Source: Verticillium longisporum (taxonomy: Eukaryota > Ascomycota > Sordariomycetes > Glomerellales > Plectosphaerellaceae). Taken from it: 64,000 bases of DNA. The notes below the pieces were generated by a model. The model made no database searches, was not told where the DNA came from, and saw only the letters and a list, made by a program, of their open reading frames with translations. Made by a program: the position numbers and the translations under genes. Below, piece by piece: positions 45,718 to 58,271 of the stretch. How positions within the stretch are numbered: position 1 is the first letter of the stretch; the number at the start of each line of letters is the position of its first letter. Where the stretch lies: NCBI GenBank assembly GCA_019188255.1, contig JAETXT010000001.1, positions 3,596,001-3,660,000 of the forward strand. The letters run 5' to 3'.

Positions 45718-46379
45718 TTATTTCTTCTTGCCAAACTTGGGCTCGCCGAGGCCGCTGCCCCTGAGCTTGACGTTGAGGACCCTCTCCATGGAGGCGATGA
45801 TCTTCTGGTCGGGCGCGGCAGTGCCGCGCTCAAACTCGGCGACAATGGTCTGTGTCGTGTTGCACTTGGTAGCGAGGTCCTTCTGGGTCATCTTGGGCTC
45901 GATCTTCTGGCGGGTCTGGGAGATGATGTCGCCGACTTCCTTGCCGATCGTGTTGGGCTTGATAATGTCGTCGGAGCGGTCGACCTTTGTCAGGCGCTGG
46001 CCTTCGACGGCGGGGCCGGACTGTGGGAACAGGTCAGTATCGGCATTGCGTTGCACATGGCGGGCGTCAATGGTGGTTGTGGTGGGAGAGGAGGACACGT
46101 GAGAGGTGGGGTCGGTGACGAGGGTGTGGGGGGGGAGGCCAGGCGGCGGGCGGTTATGACGATGTCGATGGAAGAGGGCGGGGGGACAACGACGAGGCTC
46201 GTCGCGGACAGGAGGGGGAGACGTACGGTGTTTGATGAGGCGTACTTCTTCTCGGTAGAAACACCGCCCTGGCGGAACGCAGCGTTCATAGCGGCGGATC
46301 CCTTGACGACCTTCTCGCGGGGCGCACCACCGCCGCGAGTCCTGCTGCCAATCTTGGTCTCGGTGCTCCAGTCATCCAT
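45718..46379 (-). CDS. Multiprotein-bridging factor 1 (MBF1)
   Basis: MBF1 is a small coactivator that bridges TBP to bZIP factors and also acts at collided ribosomes. Exon 1 (46379-46227) encodes [18 protein letters not shown] and [16 protein letters not shown]; a 206-nt intron (46226-46021, GTACGT donor, CTGACC branch, CAG, phase 0) leads to exon 2 (46020-45718). The product has 151 residues with a helix-turn-helix ([21 protein letters not shown]) and the typical basic end [14 protein letters not shown]. An ATG nine codons upstream is in frame, but MDDW is the family start. The frame is intact. Confidence 0.96.
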
Positions 46380-47112
46380 GGTGGCGGTTTGAAAATATGT
46401 CAAGATTGTGTGTTCGCGAGGTAGAATAGAGCGAAAGGCTTCTGGTCGTCGAGGTCAAAAATTGGGTGTCGTGGGGAGAGACGTTTGGTGGTATCGTGAA
46501 GGTTTGTTGGAGGTTGCAATTGGGGTCTGGTGAGGCTCGCTGGGTATAAATATCGTGGAAGGCAATGGACGGCGGTGGATAAAGCCCGCCGCCAACTCTG
46601 TCTTGGGCTGTGGTTTGGCCAGCTGGGCCAGGCGTGCTGAGTCAATCGGCCAGTGAGAGTGAGGGGCGAGTGGCGCGGCAACCTCGAATGAGGTCCTGCC
46701 TGCGCCACAGATCCATCAGCTTCTCCGCTTAGCCCCGGTTGACGACTTATGTAAGCTATGATCTGACCTGGGCCACTCCGTCTTGCGGTCTGGGCTGAGG
46801 CATGTTTGCGGTAAAGAATGTCCAGGAAGGGTTGTTAAACCAATTTGGACATGTCATGCTGCCTATTTTGTCGGTTTCTCGTTTCTATGTGCAGTGTTCG
46901 TAGCCGCAACTCCCTCTATCCTTCGCAGTTCGCATGAACCATGTAACGAACATGGGCAAAGTCATGACGTCTTGATCAGGCCTCGGACCCGCTGGTGTCA
47001 CTATCCGTCTCACTTATCCATCCTCCTGTCACTGCTGTCACTCCTGTCAACCACCATGACCGCATCCTTACATTAGCGCACCCGAAAATCCCATCTGGTA
47101 CCAGGTCTAAAG
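46380..47112. promoter_or_regulatory. Divergent promoter between mbf1 and the DUF1365 gene
   Basis: A 733-bp region between outward-pointing start codons. A TATAAATA lies at 46545-46552 in plus orientation. No TACCTAGG motif block is present, unlike the other two divergent promoters. Confidence 0.5.
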
Positions 47113-49057
47113 ATGCTGGCCGGCATTGCCTATGAGTCCCTGCTGGGAGGGTGGCTAGACGTCGCCCTCGTACTCGTCTTCACAGCTTGGCGGGAGGCGG
47201 CATTGATCCGCTACGCCATCGTCGCTGTAAGGTCCTCGCTATTGAACAACCATGACACCGGGTTGGCAGTTGTCTGGCCATACATCAAGCCATTGGCTAT
47301 TGTCGCCTTTGCTTTCCTGGTTCTGGGGAGCTGGTTACACAGGACCCCTGCCAAGCAAACGACGCGGGCGGGACTGGGGAAGCCCCTCCTCATCCCAGCC
47401 AAGACGACGCACCGGAGAACCTTCCCCGCCAAGCATGGCTTCTCATACTCCTATCTTGTTGTCGGTGTTCCAGTCGGCTGGACCGGGTCCGCCGGCGGTA
47501 TGGTCTCTTCAGGGACTGAATTGGACTCTTCCGATGGCGGTAGCGTCATTTCATGGCTGAGAGCGAAGGCCTTTGGGACACGTGCTTGGTTTCACGTCAA
47601 CGAAGCAGACCACCTAGGGAGAGAGCCTGGGACCCTTGAGAACAAGTTGCACAACTACTTAAAGTCACAGGTGCGGAACCTCTCATTTTAGCTCACCTCA
47701 ATGGGAGCGATTGAGCAACATGTGAGCTGACCGCCATACCTAGGACATTGATCCCAACACGTACCCTCATGCCTATCTCGTCACCGCGGCAAGCTTTCTG
47801 GGCTACAACTTCAACCCAGTTTCATTTTGGTATCTTTATACGACAGACAAGACGCTATCAGCCATGATTCTGGAGGTCAACAATACCTTTGGCGAACGGA
47901 GAATGTATTTCCTGGCCATGGACGAAAGGGTGGCCGACGAACCCGATGCCAATACTAGCAAATTATCAAAGTCCTGGCCGAAGGACTTTCACGTCTCCCC
48001 ATTCAATTCTAGGAAAGGATCATACTCGCTGCAAATTCACGACATGTTGAGCTCGAATAGCAACAAACCAGGCCGTCTTGATGGCACCATCACTCTCAAG
48101 TCTTCCAAGGACCACCCCAAGATCGTCGCCCGCCTCTTCCAAGAAGGAGATCCCGTTGACCCCACAACAGCGAGCTTGGCCACGAAGTTGAGGTTCCTCC
48201 TCGGCTGGTGGTGGGTGGGTTTTGTGACGTTTCCAAGGATCGTCAAGGAGGCAGGTCGGCTTTTCTTCCGCCGCAAGCTCCACGTCTGGTTCCGCCCCGA
48301 GCCCCTCAAAGACAGCATGGGCCGTGTCGCCGACACGACGGAGCGGCAGCTGGAGCCCATATTCCGGGATTATTTACACCACCTCGTGCAGCAGTCGGGT
48401 GCAAATCTGACCGTGAAGTACACCTCGAGCAGTGGAGGCGCGCCCCTCATCATCCAAGGAACCTTGTCCTCGGGGGCGGTCAGCAAGCACACAGAGCCGC
48501 AAGCCGCCGATAGCGACGATCAAATCCAATTCAGAGTTCTGACGCCGGTGTTCTACACCCGGTTCGTCCACTACGCGCATGACTTTGAGGCTGTTTTCAG
48601 CGAGCTACGCGAGAGCGAAACGATATGGGTGTCACGGCCCGAGCTGCTGCCCCGTCTCTTCGTGTCGAAGAAGGCTGCGGCGCCGCTGAGTATTAGCAGC
48701 CCACTGGACTTTGCATATTTCAAAGCGATACGCGCGCTGCGAGAGCGGCCGGAACGCATCGAGCGACCACTGACGTCGAGTGCGGTGGCCGCACCGTCCG
48801 AGAAGGCGGGCACACAGCGGACGGATGACCTGAGGCAGTTCCGCATCTCAGGTATGGACGGCTTTGTCCTCGCACACGAGGACAAGCATGTGCGGAAACT
48901 CTACCGGTCGCTCGTGCTAAGGGTCTTCCTCGCCGACAGGTTGGCTCTGGGTTCAATGGAGCTGCTCTGGCTGCAAGAGCTGGTTCTCCGCGTCGGCACG
49001 GCCTGGGCAGTTTCCAAAAACACAAGTGGCTATCTCGCAGGCAGAATCACGGCGTAG
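47113..49057 (+). CDS. DUF1365 family protein with N-terminal membrane segments
   Basis: Exon 1 is 47113-47670, intron 47671-47743 (73 nt, GAGCTGACC branch, TAG), exon 2 is 47744-49057; 623 residues. Two hydrophobic segments at about 15-37 and 55-75 (YIKPLAIVAFAFLVLGSWL) suggest membrane insertion. The conserved DUF1365 core begins at KHGFSYSYLVVGVPVG and continues with AWFHVNEADHLG and, after the splice, DIDPNTYPHAYLVTAASFLGYNFNPVSFWYLY. It then has ILEVNNTFGERRMY and KDFHVSPFNSRKGSY, all hallmarks of the family. Bacterial relatives often sit beside cyclopropane-fatty-acid-synthase-like enzymes, so a lipid role is possible but unproven; no such neighbour exists here. Confidence 0.88.
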
Positions 49058-49886
49058 CTAGAGAAGTAGATAACAAAGTTCAGAGGTTCCGTAATCTCTC
49101 CTACGCAAGGCTTCGAATGTACCAACTAGCGCGAGTTCACCCGCCAAAATAGTCAGCACCCATCCCAGCCTCTGTACATCACTGGTCTGACAGGTGGAGT
49201 TGCGCCTTGAGGCAAAGTATTTGGAATCCTTTTGCAGCTGCAAGATGGCTGCCACGATGCATGACTGCCAGACAAATACCATGGTGTGGGGAGCCCACCG
49301 GTCCCCCCTCAAAACAGCTCCCGAAGCTCCTGAACCTCAGGCAATGGGGTCTCGAAGCTACCGACTTTTGCGGGGACGACACCCAACCACTGTGGGACCC
49401 CCCTCCGAGACCATTCCAAATCCCCCGCTCCTCGTGTCGCGCAGCAGTTTGCGAGTGGTCCCTCGCACCGCAGTAACGGCAGTGACAAATAACGAGCGTA
49501 GTCGGAGCCTGTTCTTTGCATGAGGGAGGAGGGACGGAAGGTCCTTGAGCGCCAATTGACGTCGAGTTTCGGTTTCGGGCCTCCACCGCCCGCATCAGCT
49601 CTCGCAGCTATCTGGAGCTGAGCTGTTGGTCTCAGCAACCCCCCTCCCCGCCGTATCTGTAACCAACCCCGCCATCGTCGTCATAGGTGGTAAAGTCGTC
49701 GGGTCGTGGGCGTTAAGTGGCCAGCGTACCAAGCATTGGAGCTGGCGACGTCTTTTAAAGAAGCTACCCCGCCCATGTGTAATTTCGAACCATCTGCGAG
49801 CTTCTGGTCTTCTTCAATCGATCGAGACTTATCCAGTAAATTCTATACTTCCTCGTTAGCCAAAGTCCCAAACACAACTGCCCAAC
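49058..49886. other. Intergenic region between DUF1365 and GFA genes
   Basis: No supported gene. The right end is the leader of the GFA-domain gene. Short frames on both strands are chance. Confidence 0.6.
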
Positions 49887-50446
49887 ATGCCTCTTACCGG
49901 ACACTGCCTCTGCAAGGCCGTCACCTACTCGGCCGACGTCGACAAGCCCCTCCTCACGGGCTACGATCACTGCGACGACTGCCAGCGCCAGTCCGGCTCG
50001 ACCTACTGTAAGCAGCGCCGCATCCCTCCTCCCTTTCCATAGTTGACTCCCACTGACCCACCCATCTTGCCAACCAGCCCTCGTCGTCGTTGTCCCCAAG
50101 GACAAGCTCACCATCAAGGGCCCCACCAAGTCCTGGGCTGGCAAGGGCTCCTCCGGCAAGGACGTCCACCGCATCTTCTGCTCCGAGTGCGGCAGCCCCA
50201 TCGCCCACGACCCCGACGCGGCCCCAGAGATTATTGCCCTCAAGGGCGGCACCCTTGACGTTGAGATCAAGAAGACCCTGAAGCCCGTACGTTGGCTCCC
50301 CTTGCCTGACCATCACTCGATGGGCTTCCCGGTTCGAACTGGCCCGGCTGACATGTCCCACTTAGGATACCGAGATTTGGACCGTTGGCAAGCTTCCTTT
50401 CTGCCAGGAGACTCTGGCTCACCCCTTCAAGCACATGCCCGAGTAA
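49887..50446 (+). CDS. GFA/CENP-V domain protein (glutathione-dependent formaldehyde-activating-like)
   Basis: Three exons (49887-50007, 50078-50286, 50366-50446) joined by introns of 70 nt (GTAAGC, CTGACC, CAG) and 79 nt (GTACGT, CTGACA, TAG) give 136 residues. Zinc ligands of the family are present: C7 and C9 (GHCLC), C29 and C32 (HCDDC), C75 and C78 (FCSECGSP). The C-terminus IWTVGKLPFC...HPFKHMPE is typical of the fungal branch. The name comes from a bacterial homologue proposed to speed formaldehyde-glutathione adduct formation; the true substrate of fungal members is generally unknown. No frameshift. Confidence 0.93.
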
Positions 50447-50981
50447 GGATATCCTGGAAGGAAGGAGTAGGAGCGGGAAAGGTGGTTGTAGAAAAGCATA
50501 ATGAAGACAAAATGAAAACGATATGAACCGAGTAGAATTGTTGCTTAACGAGAAACTGTCTATGCTGAGAACCACGGGGTCTGTTGGGTACTTGAATGGC
50601 GAGGAAGCGTAAGAACCTGGATGGCTATTGTGGGGAGCACCTCGACCCCCAACCACATCACACCACGCACCACATACCGCACTTAGCTATCCCTTTACAG
50701 GTTGCCCGAGTGCACGCAAGGTAAGCATACGCATGTGAATATGCTGCCATGTTTTAGATTAGGATCATGTTCACTCTTCCGTTGGTCTACCACGTATGTA
50801 AAGCACGCGAAAACACCGGACAGGCAAGTTGGATAACTTCTCTTCGTGCAGCACCAAGTCTATCAATAAAGAAACTACGCCTTGTTATCCATTGCCTCTC
50901 ACCGATGTCCCTCTTCCTTCATTGCCACCCCCTGTCCAACCCGAGGAGGCACCCGTTTCTCTTGTCTTCCCGCTACTGCCC
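50447..50981. other. Convergent intergenic region
   Basis: Holds the 3' UTRs of the GFA gene and of the secreted protein to its right. Nothing else seen. Confidence 0.6.
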
Positions 50982-51794
50982 TTACAGCATGATACCAACC
51001 ACCAGAGCCATGATCAATGACGCAAGGCTAACTTGCATCGACCCCGCATGGTTCGGGCTCATATTGTTGTCCCCAACTCTTTCGATGTTTCCGCTGAATT
51101 TGGTCTGGTTTGTCCCAGTGGCGGTAGGTTGTGGTGGCGGCCAAGGAGCAGTCATGAGCGGCGAGTTGAAATCGGTCAGCTTGGGGGCTGTGAGCGTATG
51201 TGAGCCGATTATGAGAGTAGGCTTGGGGGTATTGGTAGACTGATGTGAAATTTGTGCTTGGACCGTCGTGGTGATGTCCAGCGTCGAAGTAGGGATTGCC
51301 TCAGTGGCCCGGAATCCATGAAAGGTAGTAGGAACAGCCGTGGGCATGACCGCAGCGTCGCGAGCCAGTGACTAAATGGATGCGAAAGGGGCAGTTGGAA
51401 CAGCGGTAGCCAAACACAGTTGATCGTAGGCGTCGTGGAGGAGACTGTCGTAGAGGGCCAGCTCTAGAGTATCAATACCACCATTATCCCTCGTGCAGGT
51501 GTCGCAAGCCAACTTCTCGCCGAAGAAGTCGCCCTTGCACATGCACTGGACGTGGCCCTCGAGGTCTGTAGGGTTGGTGCCGTTAGGACGGCAAAGGAAC
51601 TCCTCGATGTGCCTTGCCTTGGCACATGGCAGCATATCATCGTAACTCTGGGGTTCGGCCACAACAGGATCGCAAATCTCAGCAGCTGTGAGACGACTGT
51701 CTTCGGACGACGGGCCAATGTTTTTAGACGCAGCTAGGATGATGGATGGGAGAGCCATGGTGGCGAGGCTGAAAGAAGAAAGCTTTAGAATCAT
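50982..51794 (-). pseudogene. Secreted cysteine-rich protein with in-frame TAG before its GPI-type tail
   Basis: The frame starts at 51794 with a signal peptide (MILKLSSFSLATMALPSIIL), then a domain with eight cysteines (ICDP, LPCAK, FLCRP, QCMC, ACDTC, QLCLA). It reaches TAG at 51374-51372 after 140 residues. Past the stop the same frame is open for 130 codons. That part is Ser/Thr/Pro-rich (AVPTTFHGF, TSTLDITTTV) and ends with a hydrophobic GPI-attachment-like tail (SMQVSLASLIMALVVGIML) at 50982. Similar fungal proteins join such parts in one chain. I could find no GT-AG intron of suitable length across the stop. Either the gene is truncated to a soluble form, or the base is wrong. Function unknown; the cysteines do not fit CFEM exactly. 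Confidence 0.6.
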
Positions 51795-52389
51795 CGTGGT
51801 GACGGGTTTCAGAAGTTTATTGCAGTGAAACCTTGGACGGCGAAAGGGGGGGAAAGGATCATGCAATGAGTCCAAAAATGGGTATGTGCTAGTGATGGCT
51901 TGGGCTGAGAATGATCTGAGCTTGTGATGTATGTTGAAGACGGTGGAAGATGATGCTGTGGGAGAGGAGAACAGAGGAAGAGCTAGATCAGAGGAAGACG
52001 ACTAGATGTAAAGACCGGATGCAGCAGCGGATTGCCGGCTGGCGGTCATGCTTTCCTCACGTGCGCCGAAACTGGAAATGCAGAAGGCAGTCAGCGGCGG
52101 CAGAGGGGAGAAGGAATAGACGACTGTTTGGTTGTTCACTTTGCGTGACTTCCTGATTGCCGTGTTTCTTGAGTGTGAAGTGATGGCAGGAAGGTCGGTG
52201 GATTTGGGGTGTTCACGCAGTTTCCTTCCTGTGATGTCTGTTCCCTGACCGGAAGTGAGAGCAACAGCATTCCGACAACAGCTGGATGGCTGATACCATG
52301 CTCAAAATACGCATCATAGGTAGTAGTGAGAGCAAGAACTTCCAAAACAATCATCATTATTGGTATCATAAATCTAAGCTACTGCCACA
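51795..52389. other. Intergenic region between the two secreted-protein genes
   Basis: Promoter and leader of the 51794 gene on the left and 3' UTR of the 53791 gene on the right. No feature beyond that. Confidence 0.6.
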
Positions 52390-53791
52390 TCAAACAAGCA
52401 CTACCAGAGCCACCATGCTAGCCAGGGCAATCACGCTCATCAAGCGCAGCCCGTGATCCCCTGCTCCACCCTCGGCCTCCGGAAACACCTTCTGAACCTC
52501 GCCCGTCTGAGAGGCAGATGCAGAAGTGCAGCTCGCCGTCCCGCACTCGAACCCGCTCGGGCAACAGCCGGCAACAGGACCTCCCTCGTCACCGCACAAG
52601 AACCATCCGCTGGCGCAGGTCTCAGTGGCCTGCGCGTCAGCCGCGTCCCTCGCGTCTGTGACGGGCACGCCAATGGTTCCGCCGTCCGTTGTGATGGTCG
52701 TAAGGGGCGTCGTAGGGCAGTCAACTGTTGCACAGTCACGACCGGTGCGGCAGCAGCCTCCCCCATCACGGGCAAGGCAGGCGTAGAACCCAGTTGGGCA
52801 GTAATCCTCGGGCGTCTCGGCAGGTGCCGTCTCCGACGTTGTTGACTCCGTGGTTTGAGACTCTGCAGACGTCGGTCGGTAAGGGGGAATGACTACGGTG
52901 TTAACGGTCGTAGTTGAAGGCGTGGGTGTCAAGATGCTGGTGCTCGTTCGCGTAACCGTCTCGGCTTCGGGCGTTGCGGTAATGACCACTGTGAAAACAA
53001 TCGTCGTAGGCTCGTCCCCTTCTACCACGGTTGTTGATGTTGTTGTGATCGTTGTCGGCCTTTGGGTTGTGCTTGTAATCACTGGTGGAGGGCTTGGAAC
53101 GCCTGGCGAGAAGAGTCAGCATCACAGGCTCTCTTAGTACGGCACTGGGGGGCGGAGACTCACATCCTACACCTTGACAGACGAACCCAGGGATACAGCA
53201 TCCTCCTCCTAGTTCTGTCGAACAAGTCGGGGAGCCATCCGGGCATGCGCCGATGGGTCCGCCGCACTCAGCCCCTTCCGGACAGCAAGCGACGTTTCCT
53301 ACGGCGGCATTGTCCACCTCAACGCACACCTCACCACTCATGCAGCACTTGTTGGGTGCGCCAACGTTACTGCAGTCCTCCATACCCCCAGGGCAGGTCT
53401 GTCTCCCTTCGAGGACGTTGAGCACCTCGGCTGCTCTCCGCAACCAGTCCCACCCATCGCGCCTGCCCTCCTCTTCATGCGACTTGAAAGCTGGTCGGTA
53501 TGGTCTACTCGAGGCGTCGCTTGCGTTGAGGGCGATGAGCTGCTCTTCGTCGACTGAAAGTTGCAGTCGATCGGCGAGGACCGCTTCTCGTGGACTGAGG
53601 AAGGGCGGTGCCTTGTCTGTATCGATAGCTGGGCTGCCTGCGAAGGCAAAGTGTTCAGGCAAGAGCTTCTCTGATGCGGCGAGAGGGAGTTTTCGGATCG
53701 CAATGGGTTGACGAGCCTGCTGGCTCTGAGCCTGTGATGTGATGAGGAGGAGCAGAGATGTCGGTAGCCCTAGCAGCGTTGAGTGGCGCAT
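52390..53791 (-). CDS. GPI-anchored cysteine-rich cell-wall-type protein
   Basis: Exon 1 53791-53164, intron 53163-53103 (61 nt, GTGAGT, GCTGACT branch, CAG, phase 1), exon 2 53102-52390; 446 residues. It has a signal peptide (MRHSTLLGLPTSLLLLITSQAQS) and a pro-like region of about 100 residues. Four cysteine modules of the form C-x5/6-C...CC-x4/5-C-x4-C follow, two before and two after a long Thr/Ser stalk (TTTSTTVVEG, VVITATPEAETVT). The end is a GPI-type hydrophobic tail (LMSVIALASMVALVVLV). The frame is intact. It lies beside another GPI-type gene in the same orientation, so the pair may be surface proteins from one neighbourhood. No enzyme motif is visible; an adhesin or wall role is inferred. 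Confidence 0.82.
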
Positions 53792-54797
53792 GGTTGGGAA
53801 CGGTGCCCAGAAGGCGCTCGTTCCGGCCTGGGGGTGTCAGGCTTCTCGTGGCGGCTTACGTTAGTCAGCGACAGGCCTTTGTGGTGGGATGAAGTCGAGC
53901 AAAATACAGGAAATGGTTTTTGCAGCTGATTATTGCACGGAGGTCCTGGTGGCAGAAGTGCAAAGTTGGGTTTCGTAGCGGGTGAATGGTAGGCCTATGT
54001 TTGTTGATGGCTACAAGAGATGCCAGTCTGGGTGGCTGGGAACTGGGCCCGAGCCTTCATGGCCAGATCCATGTCGGTAAGACCATTAAAATTCGATTTG
54101 CCGACCACAAACACCAGGCTCATGTGCGCGTCAATTCGGTCGCCTGATATCCCACGTCTGAAAGAAAAATGTCGTGAAATCTACGGATTGCCTCAGTCAG
54201 ACGACCTGCGATGCTCCAGAGGCGCAACAATGTGATCGACGTCATGGCAAGCACCAAAGGTTGGGTACAAAGCCTCGGGACAGGGGTATGGAACAATGTG
54301 GGACGTTTGTTCTTCTTATCTTATCAGTGATGGTCAACAGACTTCCTCATCCAGGTGCTGACTGGATCTGGGAGAGTCGAGGGAGCAGGCGCTTTTAGGG
54401 CATCAGTAAATCCTGAGCTGTTGTTTAGGCCGTGGCCACCTGGACGATAGGTAAATCAAGAGCCCTTTGCACTTTGGACTACCTTGAGCGGAGCACAGTG
54501 TTCCATACTTACCTTGTTGAGTGACATAGGACACCGTCAATTTTCAGAGCCTGGGTGTTTCACTGCGTTGAGACTCTAATGGCGGCCCTGTCCTGGCTCT
54601 CCATGGGCATCAGAACAGGCCAACAGCAGAACCACCCTTATACTTCCGAGTTGAGGTCGCACCAAGGGACAGCAGCCCATGCACACCCTGACAGACAACC
54701 ATCGAGATCATGTTGACTCTACGAACTCATGATAAAACATTTCTAGCTACAATGCAACGCCTTTTCAATTCCTCACTCCTCATATTCCGATCCTTCG
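53792..54797. other. Intergenic region between the GPI protein and ils1
   Basis: Promoter of the GPI protein at left and 3' UTR of ils1 at right. Frames near 54020-54398 are short and unrecognised. No repeat seen. Confidence 0.55.
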
Positions 54798-57700
54798 TTA
54801 GATGCGAGCCAGCCTTAGCATCAGCCTCAGCTCACCGATGGCCTGCTCCTCCTCGAGGATGACAGACTCACCCGAGGCGCCCTCGAGAGGCTCGAGCTTG
54901 CCGCGCAAAGCATTCACGAAGAGCTCCTCCTTGGACTCCAGCACAGCGTCGACGTCGGTGCTTTCGGGGTTGGCCACGACGCCGTACTGCATGTGCACCT
55001 CGTCCGTGGGAACAAGGCCTGCCTTCTTGCGCATCCTCTGCACACGGTTGATGACCTCACGGGCCAGGCCCTCGTACACCAAATCCTGCGCCGAAACATC
55101 GGTATCGAGGAGGATGATGACATCGTTGGAGAAGGCAGGTTCCAGCTGTGGAAGCTCTCCCGCCGCCTTGGCGCCATCCTTGTTCGCCAGGACGCGCACA
55201 ATCTCCAGGTCGTTCTCTTCTAGCTGAATGCCATCAATGTTGATGGTCTTGTCAGTGAGGTATTGCCTCAGCTGCTCCTGCGAGAGCTTGGGCAGCGCCT
55301 TGCGCACAATCTGAACATCCTTCTTGAGCTTCTTGCCCAGAGTGGGCCAGTCGACCTTGGCCTCCAGAATGATGCCGTACTTTGCCTCGTCATTGCTCAA
55401 GACAACCTCCTGGACGTTGAGCTCGCCCATGACGTACGACTGCAGGGACTCGACGTCCTTGAGGTGCTGCTCATCAGACACAACAACAATGGAACGCAGG
55501 GGTGTCTTGAGACTCAGCGTGCGTCGCTCTCTTGCTGTCCTGCCCAGGTTGATGACCTTCTGCATGGAGGAAACCTTCCTCTCGATCTCGGTATCAAACA
55601 GTGCCTCCTGGACCGTGGGGAACCGCAGAAAGTGCACACTGCGGGAATCGGTAAAGTCCTTCAGGACCTCGCTGAGGAAGGGCTTGAGCAGGCTGTAGAT
55701 GTGCTCAGTGATGAAAGGAGTGAAGGGTGCGAGGGCCCGAACAAGGGTCAGAAGGACCTGGAGAAGAGTGTTGAGGGCGGCCTTGGTGTCGTCAAGGCCC
55801 AGACCGGCGACACCCTTGAGTCGCTTGCGGTTGAAGCGAATGTACCAGTTGGTCAAGTTGTCGAGGACAGACAACAGGCGCGGCACGACCGTGTACAAAC
55901 GGTACGCGGCCATCTCTTGGTCGATGAACTGCAACATGCTCTGGCAATCGGCCAGGATCCATCGGTCCATGACGTTCTCGAGCCCCTTGCCTTCAGTGAA
56001 TGTAGGATCAGCAGCGAAATCTTCGCCGTTGTTCTTCTTGTACAGGAGGGCCTGCTCGCAGAAGAAGCGGTAGCTGTTCCACAGAGGGAGGAGGACCTTG
56101 GAAACCACTTCCTTGACGCCAGACTCCTTGAAGCGCAGAGGCTCAGCCCTGACAACGGGAGAGTTGATGAGGTACAGGCGGAGCGCGTCAGAACCGTACT
56201 CGTTGATGACGTTGCTTGGGTCAGGGTAGTTCTTGAGACTCTTCGACATCTTGACGCCTACCAAACATGTCAGTTCACGACGTTACGGATTGTCTATATC
56301 AACTTACCGGTGGAAGCAAGCACAAGGCCGTTGGTGATGCAGTTGCGGAAGGGCGATACACCGAACAGCTTGTTGCCGAGAACGGTCAACGTGTAGAACC
56401 AGCCACGGGTCTGGTCGAGACCTTCGGCAATGAAGTCGGCAGGGAAAAGGCTGCCCTGGAAGTTGTCGGCGTTCTCGAAAGGATAGTGAGTGGAGGCATA
56501 GGGCATGCTTCCGGACTCGAACCAACAGTCGAAGACCTCGTCCACACGCTTGAGCATACCCTTGCCCTTCTTGGAGGGAATCTCAATGTGGTCAACCTTG
56601 TCACGGTGCAGGTCGTTGAGCTCGCCAGTATAACCGCTGAGCTCCTTCAGCTCGGCGATGCTGCCCACACAGACAACCTCCTCAAAGTCCTCGCTAACCC
56701 ACAGCGGAATGGGGGTGCCCCAGTAACGGTTCCTCGAGACGTTCCAGTCGTGAGCATTGGCGATCCAGTTGGCGAAACGCTTCTCCTTGACGAAGGAGGG
56801 AACCCACGTCGTCTTCTCCAGGTTCTCGAGCATCTCAGGAATGGAGTTCGTGACGCGGATGAACCAAGAAGAGACGGCCCTTCGAATGAGTTGCGTATCT
56901 GAGCGCCAGCAGAACTTGTCAACGTGGGACGTCTGAGACTCAACCAGCAGACGTCCGGTTGATCGCAGATCCTTCAGAATGGCGTTGTCAGCAGTCTTGA
57001 CGTGCTGTCCAACGTTGTGGCGTACCTCGGCGGTTAACTGGCGCTTCTCATCGACGGGGCAAGACGGCAGCCTCTTCTCCCCAATGGAGCCCCAGGCAAC
57101 AGCAGCAACGTAATCCTCTTGTCCAAACGCAGGAGCCTGGTGAACGATACCCGTACCCTCGCCAGCCTCAACATAATCTGCGCCGATGACCTCGAAACAC
57201 TCCTTGTAGGATTCGGCAAAGTAAGGGAATAGCGGCTCGTACTTCCAGCCGATGAGATCCTTGCCCTGCAGCTTGCGGAGGACCTTGTATTTGGCCTTCT
57301 TGAGCTCCTTGCCGTAGAGAGCAGCAAGTCCGCTCTCCATCATGAAGTACTGCTTTCCGGACTTCTCGTCGAGGATCTCAAGATACTCAAAGTCGCGGTG
57401 AACGGCGATGAGGATGTTGGACGGGAGTGTCCAAGGCGTCGTGGTGTAGATGACGAGGGAACCGGTCTGTCCGACGACGGGGAAGGCGACCAGGATGGCA
57501 GGGTCCTGTGTCGTCTTCTCGTTCTGCTTCGCTTCCATCTGGCTGAGAGGAGTGCCGAGGGCGGTGGAGTAGGGCATGATCTGGTATGCGCGGTACACTT
57601 GGTCCTTGTCGAAGAGTTGCTTGAAAACCCACCAGCAAGACTCCATGAAAGTAACGTCCATCGACTGTGCGTAATGGGTCAGTTTTACATCCGAGAAACC

Positions 57701-58271
57701 CGTATCAGACCAGTGCTGCCTACCTTGTAGTCGTTGTCAAAGTCGATCCAGCGACCTAGACGCTCAATGATCTGCCTCCACTCGGTAGCGTACCTCATGA
57801 CAATGGCCTTGCACTCGGCGTTGTAAGCGGCGACACCCATCTGCGCGACAGCGTCCCTGGCCGAGATGCCGTGCTTCTTGTCAATCTCATATTCGATGGG
57901 CAGGCCGTGCGTGTCCCAACCAAAGCGCCGGGTGACATGGTATCCCTTCATGGACCAGTATCGCGGGATAATGTCCTTGATGGTCGAGGTGAGCAAATGC
58001 CCATAGTGGGGGAGACCTGCGCTGTTAGAAGGTTGTCGAGGCCGGGAGGCCAGGGGTGGGTCATCATACCGGTAGCTGGACGAGGTTGAAGTCAAACACG
58101 AGCCTCTGAAGGGGTGTTCGGGGGGTATTGAGGCAACTTACCAAATGGTGGACCATCGTAGAAGGTAAACTTCTTCTTGCCCTCTGTCAGGCGCAGTTGG
58201 GTCTGGAAGGCATCGACCTCCCGCCAGAAGCGGATGACCTCTTCCTCGGTCTTGGGGAAGCTGATGCTCAT
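54798..58271 (-). CDS. Cytoplasmic isoleucyl-tRNA synthetase
   Basis: Charges tRNA-Ile with isoleucine in the cytosol. Four exons: 58271-58142, 58016-57724, 57664-56308, 56257-54798, with introns of 125, 59, 50 and phases 1, 0, 1; total 1079 residues, close to the yeast enzyme. The class I HIGH motif is HYGH at 47-50 (GLPHYGHLL), split just before by intron 1. KMSKS at 596-600 lies directly after intron 3. Other family blocks: [35 protein letters not shown] in the editing domain, [30 protein letters not shown] and [14 protein letters not shown]. The anticodon-binding region follows ([13 protein letters not shown]). The start [16 protein letters not shown] is the family start. No frameshift. 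Confidence 0.97.

Noticed and set aside
50315..50345. GGTTCGAAC sequence resembling a tRNA B box
   Set aside because: It sits in the second intron of the GFA gene; no A box, anticodon stem or acceptor stem pairs around it.
55263..56396. 377-codon open frame opposite the isoleucyl-tRNA synthetase
   Set aside because: Antisense shadow of a certain gene; Leu/Val/Glu-rich translation is the expected artefact.
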